Positions 1-8,988 of a DNA stretch of 64,000 nucleotides are shown here, one piece after another (position 1 is the stretch's first letter; every line of letters starts with the position of its first letter). The stretch spans positions 1,240,001 to 1,304,000 of the forward strand of contig CAVTSD010000007.1 of assembly GCA_963737365.1 (NCBI GenBank), written 5' to 3'. The position numbers and the translations under genes were made by a program. The DNA comes from Roseiarcus sp963737365. Lineage in GTDB: Bacteria; Pseudomonadota; Alphaproteobacteria; Rhizobiales; Beijerinckiaceae. Under the pieces are notes generated by a model. That model did no database searches. It had not been told where the DNA came from and saw only the letters and a program-made list of their open reading frames with translations.

Positions 1-209
1 GCCGCCGCCGCGCGGGTTCGCTTGAGCGCGTCGAGGTACCTTGGATTGTCGAGAAAGGTGAGATCGCCCGGGCCCGCTTCATCAAGCGCGGCGACGTCCC
101 GGATCACGCGGTCAGGGTCGGAGTTCGCGCCGAGCGTGGCGCCGCACCAGGCCGCAACTTCAGCCAATGAAGGCGCCGAACTTGGCGGAAAGAAGCGGAT
201 TCTGGCCAA
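1..209 (-). CDS. lpxD: LpxD, UDP-3-O-acylglucosamine N-acyltransferase (N-terminal fragment)
   Basis: Only the N-terminal part is inside the window; the gene runs off the left edge. Reading the minus strand from a TTG at 207-209 gives a protein starting M-A-R-I-R-F-F-P-P-S and continuing through A-L-D-E-A-G-P-G-D-L-T-F-L-D-N-P, which is the typical LpxD N-terminal uridine-binding region. LpxD adds the second 3-hydroxyacyl chain to UDP-3-O-acylglucosamine in lipid A synthesis. Its position just downstream of bamA is the usual alphaproteobacterial order. The TTG start is a best guess, chosen because no ATG lies in frame close by and an SD-like ACGGA precedes it. The family call rests on the pattern of this fragment and the context. 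Confidence 0.8.
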   Translation of the reverse strand, partial: MARIRFFPPSSAPSLAEVAAWCGATLGANSDPDRVIRDVAALDEAGPGDLTFLDNPRYLDALKRTRAAA

Positions 210-233
210 TAAGGAGTTCCGTCAGAAGCGACG

Positions 234-261
234 ACGGGCGCGCCAGCCCTGGCGCGCCCGT
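234..261 (-). other. 12-bp GC-rich hairpin between bamA and lpxD
   Basis: Positions 234-245 and 250-261 are perfect inverted repeats (12 bp, ten of them G/C) around a 4-nt loop. The hairpin lies in the 77-nt gap between the bamA stop and the lpxD start. No T-run follows on the minus strand, so it is not a classic intrinsic terminator. It may be an mRNA-processing or stabilising stem between two cistrons. Function is inferred from position only. Confidence 0.6.
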
Positions 262-286
262 TGTTCAGGAAGGCAGCTGTTCGATT

Positions 287-2768
287 TTAGAACGTGGTGC
301 CGCCCGAGAAGTTGAAGAGCTGCGTCTGGTCGTATTTGCCCTTATGGACCGGAACAGCCAAGTCAAAACGGATCGGGCCCATCGGCGAATCCCAGATCAG
401 AACTCGCTCCCACGGAGGCGCGGACCACGTTTGGATCCCAAACGTCGGCGCAACTCAATTGTGTGATGGGGAAAGCCCTGCCGACCGAACCCGGAGGCGG
501 ACAATAGGTGTAGCCCAAGAAGTTCGAGAAACTGGTCGGCCCGGAATATCCGATCAAGTTGCCCGCGTCGGCGAACACCGCGCCTTTCAACCCGACTTCT
601 TTCGGCAAGCCGAAGATCGGAAAGTCGACTTCAGCCGACGCGCCATAATAGCTCGTGCCCCCAAGGGCGCTGGCCTGGATATTGAACGGGTCCGAGATGT
701 CGCGTGGCCCCATGCCTCCCGGCGCAAAGCCGCGCACCAACGAGGAACCTTCCACGAAGTTGTTGATGATGAGCGCGTCTTTTGAACCGAAGGAATTGAT
801 CTGACCGGCCTGCAGGTAAATCAACCCGATGAAGTCCTCGGTAATCGGATGGTACCAGCGCGCGTCAAATGTTTCGCGCACGAACTCGGACTGGCCGCCA
901 AGGCCGGCGACATCCTGCTTGTAATTGACGACGTAACCGGTGGTAGGGTTTTTCCGATCGTCAATATTATTGAAAAGAACGGAGAACCCGGCCATCGAGG
1001 TCACGATAGCGCCTTGCGCCGCCGCCTGCTTGATTTCGACCGGCGCTTCGCCGTTCGTCAAACAGTTGATATACGGCGTTGGAACAATTGGAATGAAGGT
1101 TCCGCCGGGGTACCAGACCGAATCGGGTCCTGTGCAATCGTCGTAAGGCTGACTGGCTCCGTTCGGAATGGTGATTTTCAACTCGTAGAGGGAATAATTC
1201 GGCTGGAACGTCAGGTCATCAGTAATCGGAATGCCGAGCCGGAGCGTTCCGCCCGTCGTCCAGTTCTCGTAGAGCGCGAATTGGTTGTTGTTGTTGACCT
1301 GATGATAAATGTCGAAGCCAGCGGCCAAGCGTTGGCCGAGGAAGTAGGGCTCAGTGAACGAGGCCTTCCATCCCTGCGTGTACTGGCCATCGGACACGCT
1401 TAAGCGCACATATTGACCGCGGCCGAGGAAGTTCGTTTCGGTGTACGCGAGCTCAGCCAGAAAGCCCTGGGTCGTCGAATAGCCGCCACTTAAGCTGATC
1501 GAGCCTGTCGGCTGGTCCTCCACATCCACCACCACGATGACCCGATCCGGCGAAGAGCCGGGCCGGTTCGAGATGTGGACCTTCTTAAAGTAGCCGAGGC
1601 TGTTCAGGCGTCGCTCAGCGCGCTCGATCATGACGTGGTTGTAGGGGTCGCCTTCGCCAATATCGAATTCGCGGCGAATGACAAAGTCGCGGGTTCGGGT
1701 GTTCCCGACAATGTCGATGCGCTCGATGTAGACTTTCGGGCCATTGTCGACCGAGAACGAAAGCGCGATCGTATGATTGGCGGTGTCGCGTTCGCCATGC
1801 GGCCGAGCCTCAGAGAAAGCGTAGCCCTGTCGAGCGACGTCGCGCGTGATCGCTTCCACAGACTTGTCGACGCTGCCTGCATCATAAACGTCCCCAGGCC
1901 TCAAAGCGACAAATCGATTGAGCGCCGGCCCATCCACCTTCGGAATATTGGAAACCACCGCCACCGAAGAAACGTGATATTGGGGGCCCTCGTCCACCGT
2001 GATCGTGATCACATAACCCGGCGGATTGGCGTGGTAAGTCACGTCGGTGTTCGTAATTTGGAAATCCGCGTAGCCGTTCTTCATGTAATAGCGGCGAATC
2101 GCCTCCTCGTCGGAAGCCAGACGGTCAGGATCATAGACGTCGGTGCTCTTGAACCACGATAACCAGTTCATCGTGCTGGTTTGCATTAGGGTTCGTAGAC
2201 GATAGCCCGAGACCGCGTGATTGCCGACGAAATTGATCTCCCGGATGCCCGTCTTCTCGCCTTCATTGATGGTGAAGACGAGATCCACCCTTCCGTTCGG
2301 CAACTGGACCAATCGCTTGGTCACACCGGCTTCGTTGCGCCCATATTTCTTGTAAGCGTCCTTAATTCGGCCGATATCCGCGTCCGCGGTCGCCTCGTTG
2401 TATGCGGTGTGCGGCTTTGACTGCACTTCGACTTCGAGCTGCTTCGTCTCAATCTGTCTGTTGCCTTCGAAGGCAACCCTGTTGATGATTTGCGCGCCGC
2501 CGGCGAGGCTGACGACAATCTTGCCGTTCTCCACTCTCGCGCTGACATTCGAATAAATGCCGGTCGCTCTCAAATCCTCAACGCCCCGCTCGATTGAGGC
2601 TGGATCAGTCCCGGTGAAATATGGCTTCAGAGTTGAAGGATCGACGTTGGCGCCTTCGACGACGATTTGCTGGGCACTCGCGGGCGCAACCCAGCACAAT
2701 CCGAACAGACTAAGGCCCACCGCCAGAAGAACGCCAACACACCCGCGAATCCAAACCATATGGCCCAA
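287..2768 (-). CDS. bamA: BamA, outer-membrane protein assembly factor (apparent frameshift near the 3' end)
   Basis: BamA inserts beta-barrel proteins into the outer membrane. The N-terminus has a signal peptide ending A-P-A-S-A-Q, then about five POTRA domains (roughly residues 35-430), then a barrel domain with the R-G-F-A-P-G-G segment. As read, the frame that starts at 2768 stops at 363, with an aberrant tail after V-R-A-S-V-G-A-S. Dropping one base near 399-403 restores I-W-D-S-P-M-G-P-I-R-F and the classic ending F-N-F-S-G-G-T-T-F with a stop at 287-289. The total length is 3n+1, consistent with one extra base. Because bamA is essential, a sequencing or assembly error is more likely than real loss. 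The start is a TTG at 2768 or the ATG at 2759. Confidence 0.95.
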
Positions 2769-3031
2769 AGCCCCTGTTCGCGCCGACGCGGCCCGCCATG
2801 ACGGCGCCGCTTCAGTGTGATCCTAGCCCGCGCCTCCCACGCGCCTGACGGCGTCGATCGCGGGCGACGCCGCACACGCCGCGGCGCTCTATCCCGCTCG
2901 CCGAGAGGACGACCAGGAAGATTAACGGCGTTTTACAATCTTTGCTCGCCCCTGCAAACCGTTATTGGCGGAGCCTACACCATTTCCGGCGACCGTTGCG
3001 TCGGGGACACGCAAACATGGTCGACCGTTCG

Positions 3032-4177
3032 TTAATTCCCGCTGCTGACCAAGCGGAAAAGGTCGTGGGAGGTGGTGAAGACCACCAATAAGGCGACCAG
3101 CGCGATGCCGATTCTCAGGCCAATCTCCTGAGCTCGTTCGCTTAACGGGCGTCCACGCAGGCCTTCGTAGGCATAGAATGCGAGATGCCCGCCATCGAGG
3201 AGCGGAACCGGAAGCAAATTCATCAGGCCCACCGACACCGAGAACCACGCGGCGAGGCTGAACAATTCCCAGAGGCTGATTTTTGCCATCTCGCCCGCCA
3301 TTTGAGCGGCGCCTATCAATCCGGACATCTGGTCGGTTGATTCGCGGCCGGCAAAGATCCCGACGATATAGGTCCCCGTCGCCTTGACGATGAACCATTC
3401 CTGTCCAGCGCCCCAGGCGGCGCAGGTCGGGAGCCCGCACCGTTCGACTTTAGCATCGTTCTTGTCGGCTGACGAGCCAAGCCCGAGATGACCCATGCGA
3501 CGCTTGCCGAAAACGCCCTGGTCGACCACGGTTACCTGAGGCGTCGCCGTAAGGTCGACGTCCTTGCCCTGACGATCAACCACGAAGTTCATGGGCAGAC
3601 CGGTGCTCATCAGCGTCGATTCCTGAAGCGCTTCAAAGCTATCAATCGAATTCCCGTTGATTGACTTCACCAAATCGCCGGGCCGAAACCCAGCGGCGGC
3701 GGCCGGGGTGCCCGCCTCAACCCGGCCAATACGCGCTACATGCTCAACCCGGCCGAAGGCCATGAACATGCCCGTAAAAATGACGAAAGCCAGGATGAAA
3801 TTCGCAACCGGCCCCGCGAGGACGATCGCCGCGCGGTTCCGCAAGGGCTGACCAGCCAGCGTCAAGGAGCGGTCGACCGTAGGATTGACGTCGCCGCCCT
3901 CGCCGACGCTCGCGGCGTTGACGTCGCCGTAAAACTTGACATATCCGCCCAGCGGCAGCGCGCCGATGCGCCACCGAGTGCCGTGGGAATCGATCCGGGC
4001 GAACAGCTCAGGGCCAAAGCCGAGCGAAAATGCGTCGATTTTAACGCCGCACCACCGGCCGACCAGGTAGTGCCCGAGCTCGTGCACGGCGACGATCAGG
4101 CTCAGGATGATAATGAATGGGACGACGTACCATCCGAACCAAGCCAGGAGGTCGGCGACCGCGTTCATGCCCGACAT
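3032..4177 (-). CDS. rseP: RseP/MmpA-like site-2 intramembrane zinc metalloprotease
   Basis: This 381-residue inner-membrane protease has the zinc motif H-E-L-G-H at residues 32-36 in the first membrane segment, a PDZ domain around residues 125-200 (F-R-P-G-D-L-V-K-S-I-N-G), and the second catalytic motif L-L-P-V-P-L-L-D-G-G-H near the C-terminus. Length is normal for the family. In alphaproteobacteria it cleaves membrane-bound anti-sigma factors or, as MmpA, the polarity factor PodJ. It lies between dxr (85-nt gap) and bamA (263-nt gap) in the envelope cluster, so the longer gap may carry a separate bamA promoter. Confidence 0.95.
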   Translation of the reverse strand: MSGMNAVADLLAWFGWYVVPFIIILSLIVAVHELGHYLVGRWCGVKIDAFSLGFGPELFARIDSHGTRWRIGALPLGGYVKFYGDVNAASVGEGGDVNPTVDRSLTLAGQPLRNRAAIVLAGPVANFILAFVIFTGMFMAFGRVEHVARIGRVEAGTPAAAAGFRPGDLVKSINGNSIDSFEALQESTLMSTGLPMNFVVDRQGKDVDLTATPQVTVVDQGVFGKRRMGHLGLGSSADKNDAKVERCGLPTCAAWGAGQEWFIVKATGTYIVGIFAGRESTDQMSGLIGAAQMAGEMAKISLWELFSLAAWFSVSVGLMNLLPVPLLDGGHLAFYAYEGLRGRPLSERAQEIGLRIGIALVALLVVFTTSHDLFRLVSSGN

Positions 4178-4262
4178 CTGCGGCCTCCTGGTCTGAGCGC
4201 CGCGTCGGCGAACGGCCGGCGGACGATGGTTACTGAATGATTACTGTGGCGCAAGTCCGCGG

Positions 4263-5483
4263 TTAGGCCAAGAGACTTGCCGTCCTATCTGTCGCGATAT
4301 GGTGAATTGCCAGCGCTTCCGCAATGTCAGCCGGGGCGCTCAACTCGCCGGTCGCGGTCATCGCAGCGAGCGTCTTTGCGACAAGGCGGGCGATGTCGCC
4401 GAAACCAATTCGCTGATCGAGGAATGCCGCAACAGCGATTTCATTGGCCGCGTTGAGGGCTGTGGGCGCGCCTCCACCGGAGCGCAACGCCTCGATCGCC
4501 AAGCCAAGCGCCGGAAAACGCTCGAGGTCCGCCCGCTCGAAAGTGAGTCGGCCGAGCGCGGCGAGATCCGGCGCCCGCACCCCCGAGGCGATCCGATCCG
4601 GATAGGCCAGACAATGCGCAATCGGGGTGCGCATATCCGGCGACGCCATGCCGGCGATCAGCGACCCGTCGGCGAAGGCGATGAGCCCGTGCACGATTGA
4701 TTGGGGATGAACCACAACGTCAAGCCGGTCGGCTGGAAGGCCGAAGAGATGATAGGCTTCAATAAGTTCGAGACCTTTATTCATCAGACCGGCCGAATCG
4801 ATCGTCACCTTCGGCCCCATTACCCAGTTGGGATGGGCAAGCGCCTCCGCGCGCGTTGCGGCGGAAATGCGTTCGGCGCTCCATTCGCGGAAAGGTCCGC
4901 CGGAAGCGGTGATGGTCATCATCTCGATGCTCGCTGGATCACGCGCCCCGATCGCCTGGAATAAGGCGTTGTGCTCGGAATCCATCGGCAGAACCAGAGA
5001 GCCTTCGCGTCGCGCTCTGTCCATCACCACCTCGCCGGCGCACACCAAGGTCTCCTTGTTGGCGAGAGCGACCGTGCGCCCCGCGGCGATGGCGGCGAAA
5101 GTCGGACGCAAACCTGCCGCGCCGACGATGGCGGAAACCACGAGATCGGCCTCGCGAAGAGCGGCTTCCTCGACGGCCTCCGGGCCAGCGGCGATTTCGA
5201 CCGCGCGACCGGCCAAGCCCGCCTTCAGATCTGCATAGCCGGCCGGATCGGCAATCGCGACAAATTCAGCGCCCAGCTCGATCGCGCGTTTCGCCAGCGC
5301 CGCCCCGTCCCGGCCGCCCGCTAGCGAGACGACGGAAAACCGCCCCGGCGCGGCGGCGATCACTTGCGCGCATGAGCCGCCAATCGAGCCCGTCGCGCCC
5401 AGAATCGACAGGCGTTTGGGCGAAGGCGCCTTCTCCAGGGAACGCCATGACGCAGGCCGAACCGCAGTACTCACGCTCACCAT
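4263..5483 (-). CDS. dxr: 1-deoxy-D-xylulose 5-phosphate reductoisomerase
   Basis: Dxr makes 2-C-methyl-D-erythritol 4-phosphate from DXP, the committed step of the MEP isoprenoid pathway in the cytosol. The NADPH-binding G-A-T-G-S-I-G lies near residues 29-35, followed by the metal and substrate motif D-S-E-H-N-A-L-F. Its length of 406 residues is typical, with a slightly extended N-terminus. The ATG at 5481-5483 overlaps the frame-corrected cdsA stop (A-T-G-G-T-G-A), which suggests translational coupling. The product feeds undecaprenyl phosphate synthesis by the neighbouring uppS. Confidence 0.97.
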   Translation of the reverse strand: MVSVSTAVRPASWRSLEKAPSPKRLSILGATGSIGGSCAQVIAAAPGRFSVVSLAGGRDGAALAKRAIELGAEFVAIADPAGYADLKAGLAGRAVEIAAGPEAVEEAALREADLVVSAIVGAAGLRPTFAAIAAGRTVALANKETLVCAGEVVMDRARREGSLVLPMDSEHNALFQAIGARDPASIEMMTITASGGPFREWSAERISAATRAEALAHPNWVMGPKVTIDSAGLMNKGLELIEAYHLFGLPADRLDVVVHPQSIVHGLIAFADGSLIAGMASPDMRTPIAHCLAYPDRIASGVRAPDLAALGRLTFERADLERFPALGLAIEALRSGGGAPTALNAANEIAVAAFLDQRIGFGDIARLVAKTLAAMTATGELSAPADIAEALAIHHIATDRTASLLA

Positions 5484-6335
5484 TGAAACAATCCGCCGGC
5501 GATGAAGGAGCTTCGCGAGTTGAACCCCGCGACAATTGCGGCGAAAACGGACGCCGCGACAAACGCGTCAAGCCGATCCATCAGTCCTCCATGGCCGGGA
5601 ATGAGGGCGCTCGAAATCTTTGACGCCAAAACGTCGCTTAAGCGCGGATTCGAACAAATCGCCAAGCGCCGAGACGATCGCCGTCGCAAGTCCAAGCCAG
5701 AACAGCGGCATGACGCAATTCGTCCAGGCGCTCAGCAGGAGGCCGAGACACGCGCCAGAAAGGGCCCCGACGATCGCTCCGGACCAGGTCTTGCCCGGAG
5801 AGACACTGGGCCAAAGCCTCGGCCCTCCAATCGTCCGCCCGGCGAAATAGGCCGCGACATCCGCTCCCCAAACGACGGCGAAAACCCATAAAACCGCGAC
5901 GAAACCGAAGCTCGGACTGATTCTTAACAGAGTGACGCTCACAACAAGCGCGCCTGCGTAAAGCGCGCCCGTGAAGGCCCAGGCCCTCGCCCCCGACCCC
6001 GCTAGCCAGCCGACGGCGCCCGCGCCAATGACGAGCCCGGCGACGGCGCCGAGAATGGAATTGTGCAGCGCGAACAGCGCGGCCACTGCTGAGAAAACGC
6101 CCCCCAACGCCACCCGCTCGGCCAGCCGTGCGCCACCGACCAGCCGCTGCCACTCCCAAAGAACGACCACGGCTGCAAGCCACCAGAAAGCGGCGAAGAT
6201 GAAGCCGCCGATCCACGCGGTCGCGAGGGCCAGCGCTCCCATCACTGCTGAGGCAGCCACGCGCGGCATCAGGTCCGAGCCGAAGCGCGCCTTAAGCGCC
6301 GGCCGAACCGCCGGATCACCCTCGCTCAACCCCAC
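5477..6335 (-). CDS. cdsA: CdsA, phosphatidate cytidylyltransferase (apparent frameshift)
   Basis: CdsA converts phosphatidate and CTP to CDP-diacylglycerol, the precursor of membrane phospholipids. The multi-membrane-segment body is clear (for example P-S-V-S-P-G-K-T-W-S-G), and the signature begins L-K-R-R-F-G-V-K-D. Right after K-D the frame breaks. Removing one A of the three at 5614-5616 restores S-S-A-L-I-P-G-H-G-G-L-M-D-R-L-D, the rest of the CDP-alcohol signature, and the gene then ends at 5477 overlapping dxr. Without correction the frame stops at 5568. The GTG start at 6333-6335 lies 10 nt after uppS. The span is 3n+1 bases long. An error in the sequence is likely, since the gene is essential. 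Confidence 0.93.
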
Positions 6336-6345
6336 GCGATCGTCC

Positions 6346-7104
6346 TCACGACGCCGACTTGACCGCGACGGGTTCGATGACAGCGCCAAAGCGACGCTCC
6401 CGCGCCGCGTATTGGTCGAGCGCGGACAGGAACGCCGCGTCGTCGAAATCGGGCCAGAGGACGGGCAGAAAAACGAGTTCAGCGTAGGCCGCCTGCCAGA
6501 GCAGGAAGTTCGAGAGCCGCATCTCGCCGGAGGTGCGAATGATGAGATCGGGATCGGGCAGGCCCGTCGTGTCGAGGCGGTCGGCCAAATCCTCCGGACC
6601 GATCGACCGGGCGTCGAGGCGCCCGTCGCGGACGTCGATCGCCAAACGACGCGCCGCCTCGAAGATCTCCTGGCGCCCGCCATAGTTAAAGGCCACCGCT
6701 AGCGTCAGGCCACGATTGTTGGCGGTGAGCGTTTCGGCTTCGACGATGAGGGCGATGATGTCTGGCTTGAGATTATCGCGTTGGCCGATGACCCTGACCC
6801 TAACGCCGCTGGCGTTGAGTTCGGAGAGATCCTCGCGGATGAAGCGCTTGAGGAGGCCCATCAGCATCGCCACCTCTTCCGGAGGGCGGCTCCAGTTCTC
6901 CGATGAAAAGCTATAGATCGTCAGGAACTGCACCCCGCGCTCGATGGCCGAACGAACGACCCGGCGCACCGCCTCGACCCCGCGCCGATGACCCTCGAAG
7001 CGCGGCAGCCCGCGCGACTTAGCCCAACGGCCGTTTCCGTCCATGATGATGGCGACGTGGGCTGGCGTCAGGGCCGAACAGGACGGGGAGCGATGATGAT
7101 GCAT
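6346..7104 (-). CDS. uppS: Undecaprenyl diphosphate synthase (cis-prenyltransferase)
   Basis: UppS extends farnesyl diphosphate with isopentenyl diphosphate to C55-PP, the lipid carrier for peptidoglycan and polysaccharides. The catalytic motif I-I-M-D-G-N-G-R-W-A-K puts the key Asp at residue 22. The conserved S-F-S-S-E-N-W, the R-T-S-G-E-M-R-L-S-N-F-L-L-W-Q block and the E-L-V-F-L-P-V-L-W-P-D-F block are all present. Length (252 residues) is normal. It sits between frr (30-nt gap) and cdsA (10-nt gap) in one operon. Confidence 0.97.
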   Translation of the reverse strand: MHHHRSPSCSALTPAHVAIIMDGNGRWAKSRGLPRFEGHRRGVEAVRRVVRSAIERGVQFLTIYSFSSENWSRPPEEVAMLMGLLKRFIREDLSELNASGVRVRVIGQRDNLKPDIIALIVEAETLTANNRGLTLAVAFNYGGRQEIFEAARRLAIDVRDGRLDARSIGPEDLADRLDTTGLPDPDLIIRTSGEMRLSNFLLWQAAYAELVFLPVLWPDFDDAAFLSALDQYAARERRFGAVIEPVAVKSAS

Positions 7105-7134
7105 GGGGGCCTCGGGGACAAAATGGGCGATCGC

Positions 7135-7701
7135 CTAGACCTGCATGATCTCCTTTTCCTTCGCGGCGAGAGAGGCGTCGATCTCTTCAATGGTCTGGTC
7201 GGTCGCTTTCTGCACGTCCGCCTCGTGGCGCTTTTCGTCGTCCTCGCTGATGGCGTGCTCCTTCAACAGCTTCTTGAGAATATCGATTCCATCCCGACGC
7301 ACATGCCGGACCGCCACGCGTGCGTCCTCGCTGTATTTGTGGGCGATCTTGGCCATCTCTTTGCGCCGCTGCTCGTTCAATTCAGGAATGCGAATGCGCA
7401 GCGTGGTCCCCTCAATTGTGGGACTGAGGCCGAGGTTGGCGTCCCTGATCGCCTTGTCGACCGCCGGCACCATGGTTTTGTCCCATACCGACACGGAGAG
7501 CGCGCGCGGCTCGGGAACGCTGATCGAAGCGACCTGAATGATCGGCATACGCTGACCGTAGGCCTCCACTTGCACCGGCTCAAGCAGGCTTGCGCTGGCG
7601 CGGCCCGTGCGCAGTCCGCCCAGTTCATGTTTAAGCGACGCGTGCGCCGCCTGCATGCGGCGTTTGAGTTCAGCAAGATCAAATTGAGGCAGTTGCGCCA
7701 T
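7135..7701 (-). CDS. frr: Ribosome recycling factor
   Basis: RRF splits post-termination ribosomes together with EF-G. The 188-residue protein has the typical start of mature RRF (F-D-L-A-E-L-K-R-R-M), G-G-L-R-T-G-R-A in helix 1, and the C-terminal helix with K-E-K-E-I-M-Q-V. I place the start at the ATG ending at 7701; the frame stays open to 7743, and a second ATG two codons earlier (7707) is possible. It is the first gene of the minus-strand envelope operon. The 190 bases between it and the DUF502 gene should hold the operon promoter. Confidence 0.96.
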   Translation of the reverse strand: MAQLPQFDLAELKRRMQAAHASLKHELGGLRTGRASASLLEPVQVEAYGQRMPIIQVASISVPEPRALSVSVWDKTMVPAVDKAIRDANLGLSPTIEGTTLRIRIPELNEQRRKEMAKIAHKYSEDARVAVRHVRRDGIDILKKLLKEHAISEDDEKRHEADVQKATDQTIEEIDASLAAKEKEIMQV

Positions 7702-7891
7702 TTGCATCACACAAAATCGAAGGCCGCCGAGCGGGGCGAACAAAACGGCCTAAAAGCGAGTCTGCGGCGATGTTCGCCCACCGCCCCCCTTACCATAGCT
7801 TTATCCCACTAACAGCGTCCAAAGAAGGGCGCCAATATCATCGGCTGCCGGACAGAACCCGCCGGGAATCTCAGCCCCGCTGTCAGCGCGC

Positions 7892-8641
7892 CTAAAGCGC
7901 GGCGCCGGACGCCTCTGCCGCCAACGTCGGCTTGGCGAGCTTCGCCGCTTCCGCCATTGCCGCGAGCGCGGCTTGGCCTTGAGGCTGGACGAGGCCTGCC
8001 GACATGATCAGTTTTGCGGCCTCGTCGGCGGAAATCGGCAATTCGATCACCCGATCGGCCGCTATATAAAAAAAGTAGCCGGTGGTGGGATTCGGCGTGC
8101 AGGGCATGAAGGCGGAAATCATCGGCTTTCCCTCCGGCAGGGCGCTCGCGATGATCTCGGGCGGGGCCGAGGAGATGAACACGATCGACCAGCTGCCGGC
8201 CGCCGGAAACTCGACCAGCCCGACCTTGCGGAACTGACTGCCGGATTGGCTGAAGATGGTTTCGAACACCTGTTTCAGGCCTTTATGTACGCCTCGGACG
8301 AGCGGCGTGCGATCGAGCATCGCTTCGCCGAACCGCACCAGCGAACGGCCGACGAAATTGGCGGTCAGGAACCCGAGCAGGGTGAGCCCGACGATCGCGA
8401 TGACGACGCCAAGGCCGGGTATGTGAAACGGGAGGTAGGCGTCGGGCGTGAGAATGTTCGGCAGCCAGGGCCGCACCCAATTGTCGATCGTATTGATGAC
8501 AAACCAGGCGATGTAGGCGGTGACCGCAATCGGCCCGAAAACGATGAGCCCGGTGAAAAACCATGAGCGCAGCCGTTGGGTGAAGGACCGGTGGGAGGGC
8601 GGGAGAGGATCGGACAAGAGGCTCTCACCCGTGTTGCACAT
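7892..8641 (-). CDS. DUF502 family membrane protein (copy 1)
   Basis: This is a 249-residue protein of the DUF502 family, whose function is unknown. After a short basic N-terminus (Q-R-L-R-S-W-F) it has a membrane segment with G-P-I-A-V-T-A-Y, a second near residues 68-92, and the family block around P-L-V-R-G-V-H-K-G-L-K-Q. The proline-rich segment P-C-T-P-N-P-T-T-G follows at the soluble end. A second, divergent DUF502 gene lies at 56.8 kb. It stands alone between frr and the repeat-bearing spacer upstream. Confidence 0.88.
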   Translation of the reverse strand: MCNTGESLLSDPLPPSHRSFTQRLRSWFFTGLIVFGPIAVTAYIAWFVINTIDNWVRPWLPNILTPDAYLPFHIPGLGVVIAIVGLTLLGFLTANFVGRSLVRFGEAMLDRTPLVRGVHKGLKQVFETIFSQSGSQFRKVGLVEFPAAGSWSIVFISSAPPEIIASALPEGKPMISAFMPCTPNPTTGYFFYIAADRVIELPISADEAAKLIMSAGLVQPQGQAALAAMAEAAKLAKPTLAAEASGAAL

Positions 8642-8718
8642 CGACCGGATGCCGACTGGCGTCTAGCGCGGCTGCAAGACGGATGCCAGCCCCCGGGCTC
8701 GCCCTGAAGGGGATCCAT

Positions 8719-8758
8719 AAGCGCCAATAGACGCCAATAAACGCGCCTAAACGCTAGT
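8719..8758. repeat. Four tandem degenerate 10-nt repeats
   Basis: Positions 8719-8728, 8729-8738, 8739-8748 and 8749-8758 are imperfect copies of a 10-nt unit of the form A-A/G-A/G-C-G-C-C-A-A-T. The first two match at 8 of 10 positions; the last two drift in the second half. A 10-nt period places each copy on the same face of the helix, as expected for phased protein-binding sites. They lie about 80 nt upstream of the DUF502 start at 8641, in the promoter region of that gene. The last copy forms the left arm of the dyad at 8748-8785. Confidence 0.5.
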
Positions 8759-8785
8759 GAATTTGCTTGTATTTACTAGCGTTTA
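8748..8785. promoter_or_regulatory. Perfect 11-bp inverted repeat with 16-nt spacer
   Basis: The arms are 8748-8758 and 8775-8785 and match without error; the 16-nt spacer is AT-rich. On the plus strand a T-run follows (8786-8790), so it could act as a terminator, but no plus-strand gene precedes it. An operator for a dimeric regulator controlling the DUF502 gene, or the end of an unannotated transcript, is an alternative. The 347-nt gap 8642-8988 holds no other gene I can support. Confidence 0.5.
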
Positions 8786-8988
8786 TTTTTCCGGATCGAG
8801 CCTTTTCAATGGGTTGCGCGCGATTGGAGCAAAAAATTCTGGCTCCTTATTTCCTTAGAAGTAGCCTCCGATCGTTCCCTTTTCCTGTCTTGGGCAAGCG
8901 GCGTCCATCAGTTCTCGAACAGAGTTCGAACAGGAACACTTATAGCATCGATTTCTCTTTTTGGGAACAAATTGCGCTTGAGGCCTCT

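Noticed and set aside
3657..4240. Plus-strand frames opposite rseP
   Set aside because: They are shadows of a gene whose H-E-L-G-H and PDZ motifs are clear on the minus strand.
8748..8785. Dyad as a lux box or terminator of the DUF3775 gene
   Set aside because: The arms do not match a lux box, and on the minus strand no T-run follows, so neither reading is supported.
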